A stretch of DNA of 64,000 nucleotides. Source: Cyathus striatus. Taxonomy: Eukaryota > Basidiomycota > Agaricomycetes > Agaricales > Nidulariaceae. Positions 12,367 through 24,300 of this stretch are shown piece by piece; position 1 is the stretch's first letter, and each line of letters opens with the position of its first letter. The stretch is from assembly GCA_025738555.1 (NCBI GenBank), contig JAOVFP010000022.1, positions 1,178,001-1,242,000 of the forward strand, in the 5' to 3' direction. The notes below the pieces were generated by a model that was given only the letters and a program-made list of their open reading frames with translations, was not told where the DNA came from and did no database searches. Made by a program: the position numbers and the translations under genes.

Positions 12367-13139
12367 TAACTAGTTTTTAGTGTACCTTGGCAATAGGTAG
12401 CATTCCCAATCGTCTGTGAAGAGCCCCTTCATCTCCCTGCCACGCTCAGTGTGTTACATAAGCTATACCTAAAGGGGGTGCACCATTCACATTGCATGGT
12501 CTACTCATCGTTTAATTGGCTATCAGCTATAACACCAACTTACAACTGAATTTGTGGACTAGATCGCCAATCCATAGCACTCCATTTGTACTAAATTGTA
12601 TTTATGATCTGTTGTGAACTATTTCAAAAATTCCAGTTCACTTCACTTCAGATCAGTCTGGAACAACACTACCTCCAATGCTGACACTCCTGCATCACCC
12701 TTAATGCCACTATTACTCAACAAGAACTCAAGATTGTCAGTATCAAGCACTACCAAGAGCCATTGAATACCACAATTAGCATTACCAAAGGTCATGTCTC
12801 CACCCCAAGTCCCTCTCAAGTTTTTATTTTACAAATTTTCTTCCAATTCATTGGTATGCTCTATGTTTCAAACTTTACCTTTTTCTTCAATAATCTATGA
12901 TCCTACACATTTAATTTCTGTTTTATTCCAACTATTCCTCATTAAGTAGTCTCCTTATTCATATTTTCTTTAAATACCATGTATCTACTTCCCCCCAACT
13001 CAGTGAAATTTGGTCCCTCTTTCTCAACACCTTAGAACACCCAAGGTCAAACAGATGTTCACTGACTCACTAATTAATTTCTTTGTTTAGGCCCTAGGCC
13101 TTAATGCACCTTACACCCCTACATTAGTGATACCATCCA

Positions 13140-13545
13140 CTATGAAAGTGAAGTCCCAATCATTGAGAATGCTACACTTGTTCATGTTGTTCCACATCAG
13201 GTTCCCAATGCTGATGTCTCCATGTTTGATGTCCTTCTTCCAAAGATTGTGAAAGCCAGACAACATTTCTTGACTATGTTCAAGATATGGATGTGCAGGG
13301 CAATGGAATTGGTGGTTGCTTCACCAAATTCAGATTACAATGATACTAACTGGAATTCAGCCAAGAGGTATACTGATCCAAAAATGCAGATGGAGGGAAC
13401 TAGGCCTGATTTGCAGATGGTAGTACCATTGTTCTTGCACAACATTATGAATAGAATGTCATCTGATCATTTCATTGCAAAGGTGAGTGGTTTAATATTT
13501 ATTCAACAGTCACATTCGATTCAAACTAACAATATCATATAGTTT
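13140..13545 (+). pseudogene. Unrecognised coding-like remnant
   Basis: A frame running from about 13140 reads HYESEVPIIENATLVHVVPH and continues into MFDVLLPKIVKARQHFLTMF and LFLHNIMNRMSSDHFIAK. The segment looks protein-coding in composition but ends quickly and has no flanking exons that I could join. No domain was recognised. It is likely part of a decayed mobile element, but that is inference. Confidence 0.3.
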
Positions 13546-13599
13546 GATCATAGAATGCAACAGCAATGTTCAAATGTTGCAGAATGGGTTAGAGCAGTA

Positions 13600-14880
13600 A
13601 AGTTCCATTAATTATCAGGACTGAGGCCTGAGTCCTGACAGGACAGATTCAGTCAGTCTCACTTGGTTAAACCTTAAAGTAAAAAGCATCTCATGCATCC
13701 AGTATTAGAAGAGCTTTGTATTCCCATTACTGCTTCACATCTTTCTATATCTTTTGCTGTGCAGTCCTGTTTTTAGATGATGCATGCTATAAAAGCTAGA
13801 GGGAACATGCCCCACCCAATCCCAAAATGGATTTTGCTCACTCATCTACTATCTCAGCATTAGAACATATTCAGCTTTTTGTTGTAAGTTTTTTTCTTTT
13901 AAAATATGCCAGTCTCAAACTCACATTGTGTATAGTGTTTGGATTGTAAGCTTCTGTACATGTAGTACTATGCATGGACAAAAACCATAATTGAAGTTGC
14001 CAGTATAGCAATCCTGGTGGGTATGAATTGACAATACTGCATGAACTTCTTACTATGTGTCATATTCATAGGTCTTTGATTACTCCTTAACAATCAAACT
14101 GGAGATAAAATATATCTGGAGCTCAAAATGGTCAATACTGAATGTTATGTTTCTCTTTACTCAATATCTACCATTTTTCGATTTCCTTGTCCTTCTCTAT
14201 TGTATGTTTTGTTTTGTTTTAAAAAATCATGGTGTAGATGAAAAACCATTTTTATTGATAGGGACATTTTCAGCTGGCTTATCCATACAGACTTGCAACA
14301 ATGCATCAGCAAGTACTGATTATACTATACAGTGCTACAGTAGTGCTACAGAGCATTGTATAATGCCATAGCACCATAACAAAGGTGTTCATTTATGTAG
14401 TACTACAGAGTTATCACTACATGCTATCAAGCACTACAGAGACATGGTAGCATGCTATGGAGTGCTATACAACACTGTGGAGGCTTGGCAGTATGCTATG
14501 GAAGCTTTAGAATATCCAGGATTACAGCAGGTCCTGTAGGATTTCCTTGGGATTCTAATACCTCAGCCAATAGCATCACTCCTTCAGTTATATAAATAAA
14601 TAAATAAATATATTAAGTAATTTTAATAGATACAGGGTAAATAATAATATTCAATGAGAATGGTATCCCAAATTGTGCATCCTGTCCAACCCCTTGTGAA
14701 CAAGATCCTAATGGATGCCATGACCTGGCTGAATTGTCAGTGCCTTGATGTACATTTGCTGCTAGTGGGTTAGAAATGCCAAGGAGGATTAGGAGGTCAC
14801 ACTTTCAAGGGAGATGGGTGAGGGTGCAAAGGAGTTTGTGTGAAAGGGGGCCTGGGGGTGGCAGGGACATGATAGCCAAG
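13600..14880. other. Low-complexity AT-rich DNA
   Basis: No gene was recognised. About 14290-14510 is a degenerate low-complexity stretch rich in GTGCTACAG/AGCACTACAG motifs, similar in style to 18200-18650. The rest is CpG-poor unassigned sequence. Confidence 0.5.
14591..14612. repeat. (AAAT)n microsatellite
   Basis: About five tandem AAAT/ATAA tetranucleotides run within TATAAATAAATAAATAAATA. Confidence 0.8.
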
Positions 14881-14887
14881 ACTAGTA

Positions 14888-15365
14888 GATGAATAACATA
14901 AAGTGTGTGAACTTGACACTGGAGTCAATAAATTCATGGTAGAGTGGCACAGTGAGTGTGGCACCAAATCCAAAGGGGAGTATCATTCCTGCAAGAGAGA
15001 TGGTTGCTGAGAGCCTTGTATTGTGCTTTATGACAGTGCTGTCAATTTTGAGGCTGACAAGGAAGAGGAAGAGGCAGAGCCTAATGTTGGCTACAAGAGA
15101 GAGGTAAGGTTGTGAGTCATCTGGGAAGATATGTTCTGAGAAGCCAGGGATGTGGCTGAATGCTGTGGGGCCTTATGAGGGTGAGTTGGTGTGTGAGGGA
15201 GGGAGAGGGGGAAGGAAGTGACTAACTAAGGATGATGCTGCCTAGGACTTCAGCAATGACCTTTGGTTGTCTGAGTTTGCAGAGGCCAAGGGAGAGAAGG
15301 CTGGTGGTGCAGACAATGATACCTAGAATAGACATTAGTGCAGAGAAAGAGTGTGGTAATGAAAA
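14888..15365 (-). pseudogene. Relic of K+/H+ antiporter (CPA2 family, KHA1-like), N-terminal part
   Basis: Minus-strand frames contain the N-terminal hydrophobic core of fungal KHA1-type cation/proton antiporters. The upstream exon has ILGIIVCTTSLLSLGLCKLR and QPKVIAEVLGSIIL. A second exon (15171-14888) has FSHIPGFSEHIFPDDSQPYL, SLVANIRLCLFLFLVSLKID and AGMILPFGFGATLTVPLYHE, ending FTHFMLFI. The acceptor before the second exon survives, but the expected donor after SIIL is now AGTTAG and lacks GT. Downstream transmembrane segments are missing. The intact parent would be a 12-13-TM organelle membrane exchanger. The changed donor, truncation and position among transposons indicate a dead fragment that kept an intron, so it was copied as DNA rather than as mRNA. 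Confidence 0.75.
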
Positions 15366-15565
15366 ATGTGCCCTGAGTGCTTGAGCACTCGTTGTCGATG
15401 TGAAATGCATGGTTGGATGAGTGGTTGAAACCCAGTATGACTCCAACAGGAACCAGTGGTAGCATATAAAGCCCTGCATACCCCCCAACCCAACCTCATC
15501 CAGCTGTGTGCACAATGCATGAAGGTCAAATGAGAGCAGGGCCAAAAACCAGTAAAACTCCAACA

Positions 15566-16537
15566 GGACCTGGCTTTGTATCCTCCAACCAGCCTAAATC
15601 CCACCCAGATGACACAGAGTGTAACCATTCAGCTGTATCCACCAGCCAAACCAAATCAATGCTCCCACTTCCCACCTCACCTCCCAATGTCCAAAGTGTC
15701 CACCTCTAAACAAACAGCACACCTCACATCACCTTGAGGGCATAGACCCAACCATACACTATGCTACAAAGGAGCACAGGGAGAAGGTTGAAAGGAAGTA
15801 CCAGTATGAGTTCCAAGCAACACATATACAGGCCACAACTCCTTCAGAGTCCAACAATTACTCATATCACTGATGCATGCCTAGCAACAGGCAGCTGCAG
15901 TTCCAAATATCTACAGCATGGCAGAGCCAATCGACCCACAGAGGATGGGTGTTGAAAGCCAAAAGATAGCACGACACTGACAGAGCAAGTAACACACAAG
16001 TGTGTAGATAGCATGGATATTTGACAGGCATAGAGGGACCTGGTGTGGAAAAGCACAGAAGATCATCCACCAACCACTGGTCTCTATGCTGAAAGCCAAG
16101 GGCCCAAAGTGTACCTTGCAGGGTGGTGGGATGCTCTGTTGTCGGACACCGAAAGTCAGAACATTGGAAGTGGAAGGGAGAGAAAAAGACCCAGACAGGT
16201 ATCATACAGTAATTGAGGGTGATAATAATGGATAAAGAAAGAAAACAAAGAAAAAAAAGAATAATCAAGAGTAAAATTGAAATAAAGATGGATGAAATAT
16301 AGTTATCCCCAAGACTTGACCCAGCTCCCTGTTCCTTTTACCAATTGATAAGTTACACAATGAGGGTAAACACCTGCTCACCACATATCGGTATGTGAAG
16401 CATCAGTCTTGAGGGTGAAAAGAGAAGGTTGAAGATAAAAGAGGGGTCTTGATTGGCATAAAACCCTAAACCCTAGCATCTTGAGCTGTCTGAGGGGCAC
16501 ATAATGCCCAGTGAGTCTGAACATTGTCTTGATATGC
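15566..16537. other. Unassigned DNA between antiporter relic and hAT copy
   Basis: Short frames only. No recognisable domain, repeat or element end was seen. Confidence 0.45.
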
Positions 16538-16545
16538 CTTGAGGA

Positions 16546-17851
16546 TAGGGCTGCCAACCGTACCATAACGGTTTATGGCTGTATAAAGTAAACCATCTAT
16601 GGTATGGGTTGTAGCTGTAACTGTACTGTACAGACATTTTTTGAACCTTCCATGGTACAGTATGGGTACAAATACAGCCGTTTACAGTTTACAGTTATGA
16701 TAGATACTGAATTATTTTTGTAAGATCTGAAATATCCACTCAACAGGTATAATATGCACAAAATATACAATATACATAATGCATAAGTAGAATAAGTTTT
16801 AGTTATACATAAACTACCTTGAGCCACCGGCCACCCAGACCCTCTGAAGCTTGCTGTAATGTTTTACAATCATAAGGCTGCAAATCATCTTCAGCTTGAG
16901 ACTTGCATGATTATGCTGCTCCAAATGGGAAATTAATTGCCATAGGGAAGGGGTGCCATAGTCTACAGTTTTTCTTCCATTTTCCGCATTCTCATTGTAC
17001 AATTTTGTTCTCATGTATAATTAAATGATTCTAAATGTTATAATAGCAACAGAATATAGAAGCTATGTTTTTTCACGAAATGTTTTGCTGACGGTATTTC
17101 TCATGCTTTCCCATGTCTTGTTGAGGTGCTTTGGAGCAATCCTGCAATGCATTCAGTCCACCTTCAAACTTTCTTCAGCCTTACTCTCTTATATTTTGTC
17201 ACATATGACATGCTATCATTTAAATGCACCTTAAGTTATTTTATTAAAAATGCTGTTTCAGCTCGAAGAGATATGAAGTACCTAAAATTGAATAATGAAT
17301 GGAGAAAAGTCAGAGCAGAATGGTGCCATGTTACTGTATTTTTGCATCATGTATACATATTTAAGTACTTCAAGTGTGTGCTAAGTATATGACAGATGAG
17401 CATTGAATTTATCTGGTCTGAAGGCGAAAGCATCAAGGTGTGTTATATAGAGGAAACAGTGTGAAATATACAGTAATATATTATCTGTACATGTTTGATC
17501 ATATACACTATTAGGCTTCTTAAGCAACAGTATGTGTTCATACAGTTGACTATAACCAAAGGCATTTCCATCAAGTTGTTTCTGAACACCAATTTCAGTG
17601 GCAATTAGCATAAGAGTGCAAGTAAAAATGAATGAAAAGATGATACACACCAGGCTTCTCGGTATGTCATTGAGGCCACTTGAATAAGCCATATATACGG
17701 CCATAAATGGTTATATGGTATGGTTAATTACAGGTGAAAACCATCCCGTACCCATACCATATGAACAATTTATTTCACTCATATGGTACAGCAATATATA
17801 CTGTACCATACAAGCCATAACCATTTTGTATGGTTATGGTTGGCAGCCCTA
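16546..17851. mobile_element. Non-autonomous hAT-type element, 1.3 kb
   Basis: The termini are TAGGGCTGCCAACCGTACC at the left and GGTTATGGTTGGCAGCCCTA at the right, an inverted repeat of about 15 bp that then degrades. It is flanked by an 8-bp duplication with one mismatch, CTTGAGGA (16538-16545) and CTAGAGGA (17852-17859); 8-bp TSDs are the hAT signature. Subterminal ends are made of repeated TGGTATGG/ACGGT-like motifs, as in the full-length copy at 21334-25983. No transposase-like frame is present, so movement would need a transposase from elsewhere. Confidence 0.85.
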
Positions 17852-17859
17852 CTAGAGGA

Positions 17860-20100
17860 TGCACAGCCAGAGAGCCTAGAGAATATGAGAAAAGAAAAAG
17901 CAGAGAGTAATATGAAAAGCAGTAAGCAGAATGCATTGTAGCATAGGTGAGATGTGACAGTGCATTACACACATCACATGTTGTTTGGCATTGGCTTCCC
18001 AATATTTGGTGAGGCTGCACCACACCTCTAAGTCCACACATGGAATAAAAACACAGAAATCCAAGTGCACTGTTTGCACAGTGCATTGTAGAACCAAAGT
18101 AGGAAGATAGAAATATGTAGATAGAAAGTTAGAGTAAGAAGAAATAGATAACTAAATGTAAATGAAAAATGAAACGAAGTAAATCAAATTATAAGTATAG
18201 TACTTGGTTGTAGTACAAACTACTCCCTCCACAGCAGAGAGTTGAACTTAAGTAATATGTAGCAGATTTGTGAGTATTACCAACTACGTACAAGTTTCAA
18301 CTATTAAATTTAGTAGTGCTGTATAATACTACATATCATACTAGGTAGATCACAGATCATTACAGAGCACTTGGTGTTGAACTGTATAAAATTACATAGT
18401 GTACTACTTACATTATAAATTATTGCATAGCACTTGGAAACTGTATAGTAATTTATAGCATACTAATTACATTATATATTGCTACAGATTTCTCATAAAT
18501 TGTAGAGAGCTATACAGCACAGTAATTACATTACAGAGTGCTACAAACTACTATACAGTGACTTTGACTAATTTGAAAAGTTATACATGTTACAAGAATT
18601 CATATACATACTATAGTATGCTATATGCAAAAACCAGTACTTGCTGATGTGCTTACAGAGTAAACACAGGTAAGAATGTGCAGATCTGAACTACCATTGT
18701 GAGTTGACAGATACCATTGTGCTGTGAGCAGTTCTGTTATGGCCAAAAGTGTGTAATTTCTTCCACTTCAACATTCTGATAGTGTGATCATGCTCCAGTT
18801 ATACTTAGTCTCTGAACATGGGCTGTCAGGGGCAGAAGTAAAGTAGTGGGCATAGGCTTGATCATTTTCATATTTGCTGTGGTCATCCTGGCGATACCAG
18901 TGATTATAATCTTCTCAGGAACTGCAACATGTGAATTTCTTCCCATATCACCATCTTTAACAAACTGATACAGCACAGTTGTTGATCCCCCATATCATCC
19001 TTTTCATGGATGCTTTCTGCAAGGGGGAAGTCACATACTTTTACTAGAATGGATTCTATTGATGATCTATGATGCCAGTGAGACAACAACTGATATTATT
19101 TCACTTGGTAGGCAGGCATGGTATTCACTGTATTTCAGGCCTCTTAATTCTCATGATAGTGAAGGCATTTAGATCCAGTAGGAGAACTTTCATCTGCTTA
19201 GATTGACTGACACATGGTTCCAAACTGTTGTAGTTCCCACCCACAATGAATCATTTCTCAAAGCATTCTTCACTTCTTCAATGCTGGGAGAATTTATAAA
19301 ACCAATACTTAAAGATGGTGGGCACTAATCCCTACATTTTGGGGCATTGCACTTAAAAATATTGGCTATAGGTGTTCTATATTATTTTTGTTTATTTGGT
19401 ATGTCAGTTTGCCTGGTCATAGTTTCGTTCGCAAATTTTAAACTATAATAACAAACAGTATTATCAATGCCAAACATAGTTGTGATTCAGGCTATGCCAG
19501 TACATGTATACATTGCCATAATATTGAGAGTGGCCATCTCATGTCACCCACTATATTCCAGCCTGATTACATCAACCTTCTGATGATGTAAGTACTACTT
19601 CTCTAATATGCATGTAGTATGAAAACTTATCAAGATGACTCAGGATTGAACATGTTATTCATGCTGTGCTAACCTGTCGAGTTGTTTTGCATATCAAAGA
19701 CAACACAAGGACGGAAGCGGAGTTTTTAGAGACTGGACTGTATTTTTTAGAAACAATGCAGTTTGAACATTGAGTTTGGACATATACACATATTTGACCT
19801 GATTACATTATTTATACTTACATGCCCAACCTATACTAATTTTACTGTCTTTACTGTAATATTGTGTTCAATAATTGATACAGAACATCCTGCCATCATG
19901 AGATGACCCCACCTAAGTTGCACCAAGCATTTGCATAAGCTCTAATCAATGTCCAAGGAAGTTTTCATTACCTGACATCACAACCCCTGTTTGTCTATGG
20001 GTAATGCCAAATGTTAACTTACTCAGACTGTTATATGTAGACACCATGGCTGCAACTTATATACACTGATTATGCCCTGTTGCTGCCACCTCAAAACCTT
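17860..20100. other. CpG-poor unassigned DNA with TACAGAG-rich stretch
   Basis: About 18200-18650 is a degenerate low-complexity tract of GCTACAGAG/TTACAGAGCAC motifs resembling 14290-14510. No gene or element end was recognised in the rest. Confidence 0.45.
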
Positions 20101-20104
20101 CATA

Positions 20105-20690
20105 TGGCGCAGGTGTGACTGGTGATTCTGCTGCTGCCTCTTCCTCATATGCATCTCACTATGGCAGCTACACAGGTGGGGGTGCCAGTGCCAGATTGAT
20201 ACCTCAGTATGGAGGATATGGAAGCAGCAAATCAGGCTCGACTCCCTGGTACAGAGTGAACTCTGGTGATTCGTCTATGTCAATGACTATGCCCTGATAT
20301 GGTTCATACACAGCTAGTGGAACTGGAGGTTCTGTAACTTTGACTCCTTGATTCGGTGCTGTGGCTTCATCAGGGGATTCAACCAAATCTACCACCAGTG
20401 CAATGGGGGATTTGCCCACTCCTAGATGTGGAGCAGGCACGGCATCTGGGGAGTCTGTCACTTGTCCATTGCTGCTCAATATGGTTCTGGAGGGTTTTAT
20501 GCTAGCTCCAATCCCAGCAGCATTGGTAAAATGTGTCCACTAGTGCTACTGGATATACTCCTGGAGCAGGAATCAGTAGATTTGGGGCTGGATCATATAA
20601 GTATGGTGGTGTGCAGTCTGCAGCAGAGAAGTCATCTGCGACTGTTGAGCAGGTGCCCATGCCCGAACAGGTGGTCATGACTCATGCCTG
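20105..20690 (+). pseudogene. Decayed Gly/Ser/Tyr-rich coding remnant
   Basis: The main frame reads GVTGDSAAASSSYASHYGSY, ARLIPQYGGYGSSKSG and, after an in-frame TGA at 20296, YGSYTASGTGGSVTLTP. Another TGA follows, and the coding signal then shifts frame (YGSGGFYASSNPSS, then GISRFGAGSYKYGG) and ends VEQVPMPEQVVMTHA. The composition recalls the Gly-rich tail of the AAA ATPase at 40651-45008, which ends SIEQVDEQS, but I could not align the two. It is likely a broken copy of a Gly/Ser-rich protein's C terminus, captured in mobile DNA. Confidence 0.45.
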
Positions 20691-20693
20691 ATA

Positions 20694-21325
20694 GTGAGCA
20701 AAAGCAGAAGGATGAATGCATTATGTATCATCTTGCATATGTATGCATTGCAGGAGGGAACAGTTGATGAGTCTTATTCGATTAGGTTAAAGAAGCAGGC
20801 AGGTATGATCCTCCATCCCATTTTGGAATGCATACTGTACATTTACTATAAAACCTTCCAGCCAATAGGGAATTTCTTTGTGCATGACAGAAGCTTCGAG
20901 CATGTGACTTTGATGCACTCAGCTACTCCATCATTTTGCTGCCTTCGAAGCAATTTTGAGGTTTCGCACCTTTCGCCAGTCTTCACCCCCCACTTCATTG
21001 TGCAATTTATTTTATTGCGATTGAATATGGCACATATAACAAGAAATTTTCATACTGAAGTATCTTCAAGCCTAATTGGTGAAAAATTGATGTCTTTGCA
21101 ACTGGCCAGTGCACCAGGTGGCATGAGTCACAGAAGTGCATACACAAGCCCATCACTTATTCCACAGACATAGTATTATGTAAATGTAGAAAATATATGA
21201 GTACTAGCACAGTAAATATGTATTAGTACCATTTAATGTGATTGCTAGGACCACATATATTTTGTGAGTAATACTCTATATTTTCTCATTTTAAATGCTA
21301 TAATGTCATTAAATATATCATGATA
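20694..21325 (+). other. Open frame 20694-21173 of unknown meaning, then AT-rich DNA
   Basis: A 159-codon plus-strand frame has no recognisable domain, and its composition is not clearly coding. The following 150 bp are AT-rich up to the hAT target site. Confidence 0.25.
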
Positions 21326-21333
21326 AACACTAT

Positions 21334-24300
21334 TAGGGCTGCCAACCATACTGTAACAGTTTACGGCCATATAAGGCAAGCTGTTTACAGTATGGTTGGC
21401 AGCTGTAACCATACTGTACAAAGTTTTTTGAACCTTCTACGGTATGGTATGGGTACAAATACGGCCATCAATGGTTTATGGCTTTGATATATACTTAATT
21501 AATGTTATTTTGAACTTGGATGAATAAAATGAGACTAATACTTCAATAGGACAAAGAAAAATATGAATAAACTTAGTAAGATGCTCGAAAAAAGTAGCTT
21601 TTTATAATGTGTATCAAGAATACTGACTATATATGTTCTATATACATGTAAACTATACAGAGTCACCTCTTTGAAGCTTGCAGTAGTGCTTAACAATCAT
21701 AAGGTTGTGAATTGTATCAGGCTTGAGGCTTGCATGGCAGATGGAAATTGTGTTGCATCCTCCAGAGAAAATTCACTCCACCACAACTGCGGAACCTAGA
21801 AATAGAACATAGACAAAGCTGTCATTAATATACAGAATTTGCAACTGAATATTTACATACTGGGAATGCCAAATAAATCACAAGCTAAATGATATAGTGC
21901 CAGAAATTGAAATCAGCGACTAAATCACCATTCAAGAGGACTGCAAGAGTCAAAGTCTTCAGGAGGGAGCTTGAAATAATCACTGAGCTCATCTTCAGCT
22001 GCATGTGGCTTGCAAGAATACCTCGAAGTAAAGCTGCTTGTATTTGAGTTTCTGGTGACAGGGGTAGAGACACATGTCGAGGGGCTGCTAAAATTAGAAT
22101 CCCTAGTAACATAATTCTTTTGAAAATAATCCTCAAGCTGCTTCTTTGCATTTTCAAGGTACGATAGCAAAGTGGCATCATCGTGAAAATCAGACTTTAG
22201 CCCCTCATATGAGATGCAAGGGTCCAGTACTGTGTTAAAAACAATAAGTTCAATTTCTGCAGATTAATAGCATTTATAAGTAAAATAGGATGTACATGCT
22301 GCCCATGTATATAGAGGTGATTCATTGAACCTCTCATAATACTCTGAGAGCTTGAGGTGTGCAGCCACAAGACTGTCCCGCAATTTCAGAGGTGCAGATG
22401 GTGGCAAATCCATAATTGCATTCTTGACCATCTCTTGAAGACCTTGAAAGATAGCACCTGTTTGTGAGAGCATAGGCATCTTTGTAATCAACATTTGTGT
22501 CATCACAGATCAAAAGCTCTCCAGCCAGTTAGCAACAAGTCTAATAGTATCCCACTCAACTGTGTCAAGCTCAAACTTCCCAAAGAATTCGTGATGAGCT
22601 GGACATGTTACGAAGCTATCGATAACTTCCTGAAATTTTAAAGCTCAACCTATATATAATTAGAATGTTAATCTCATACTATAAATAAAGCAGATTATAT
22701 GTACACAACATCTGGTGGGTTGATGACCACCTTGTTTTTATGTCGAGAATAAGCATTAGGGGTCTCTCCTTTTCTTGCTCTGTTCCATCAGTGGAATCAT
22801 TAAGTTCTATTGTCCCAGACACAATCTGAACTTCTTTCAACCAAGAAGCACGGCACTGTGGACTTGATTGAATTCCATGAATAATGTTGTGCAGCTGAAT
22901 AAAATGAATAGTATTAGAATAAATCTCGATGTATTCATATATGTAGAATACCTTGTTCACAGCTCCTACATTAATTGCTTCCACAACCACATTGCTTGGA
23001 TCTTGATCTTGCTCTCGTAGAGTGGCTTCGTTATCAACTTCTGCATCAAGGGATTCTGTCACAGTATCTTGATATACTCCACTCTTGCCTCGTGCATGCT
23101 CACTGTCTGTCATTGACAGAGCACCAATACATTCAAGAAGCTTAATAAGTATAAGTTAATGCTCCAACATAATAAATATATGTAACTGAATAATACCTTG
23201 ATAGTGGCAAGATGAATAGTGTGAGGCATGCAACGAAGCCAGGAAAATTTAGCATCGAAGTCAATTGAAGCTTCTCTGCAATGCTCTTCAAGTGAAGACA
23301 TTAATGTGTCATTATTAGAGGCATTATCCATCATGACTGCAAAAACCTGAAGTATGAATTAATATGCATAAACTTTCCAATAAATATGCAGAGTCATACT
23401 GAATCTTGAATACCATATAGCTCAAAGGTCTTCCATACTGCATCTGCTAAATTTTTGCCAGAATGCTGTCCAACAAGCTCCCAAAAATCAATGAGCAATT
23501 CTTCTATTCATGTTAAACAATGAAGTGGTTAGATAAGCAATAAAAATATGAAAGACATACAATACATACCGAGTTCACCATCATTATTTACATAGTGTGC
23601 AACAATGGCGAGAAATGCGATTTGATTACTTGAGGTCCATGCATTGAGAGATATACTAATTTTAGACATGAGTTTCTATAGTTTGTTTTGAGTCAGTAAA
23701 GAATATATATGTGCAGCCAAAAAATAATACCTTAAACATTTCTCTTGTCAATTCAATAGTATCTTCACCCATCTTCATAATGTGTGTGTGCATGGTTGTG
23801 CAGCCTGGAATTTTCAGCAGTTTCAACGAGCAAAAATGAAGGTACTGCAGTAGTTCTCAGAACTCAGGTTTCTCGACCTCATTGAATGGTTGATCACATG
23901 TCACAATCCACTTTGCAAGTAGATCTTCAAAGTGATCTTGCTTCCATTCACCCTATTGTTCATCTTGAGTTAAATATATCACAATGAAAGCAAATTGCAC
24001 ATACTCTGGCCTTATTTGCCTGTTGCGTGAATGCGTCAACAATATTTCCAGACCCATGGAGTTCATTTGCATATTTTTCTATCTCTAATGGACCAAAAGG
24101 CTTCTCTCCAGAAGCAATAAGTTTCTCCTCTTCAGTTGGCGGTGACGATTGCTGCTTTAGAACAAGATATAGCTTGTATAAGTGTGGAAAATTGTTTTCA
24201 AGATGTTGAATGAGTCCTATAAAATGGAAGATAGAAGAGACAGACATGTTAAATAATATTACTAACCAGTGAGACAATGTTTCATTTCCTTCATAATACA

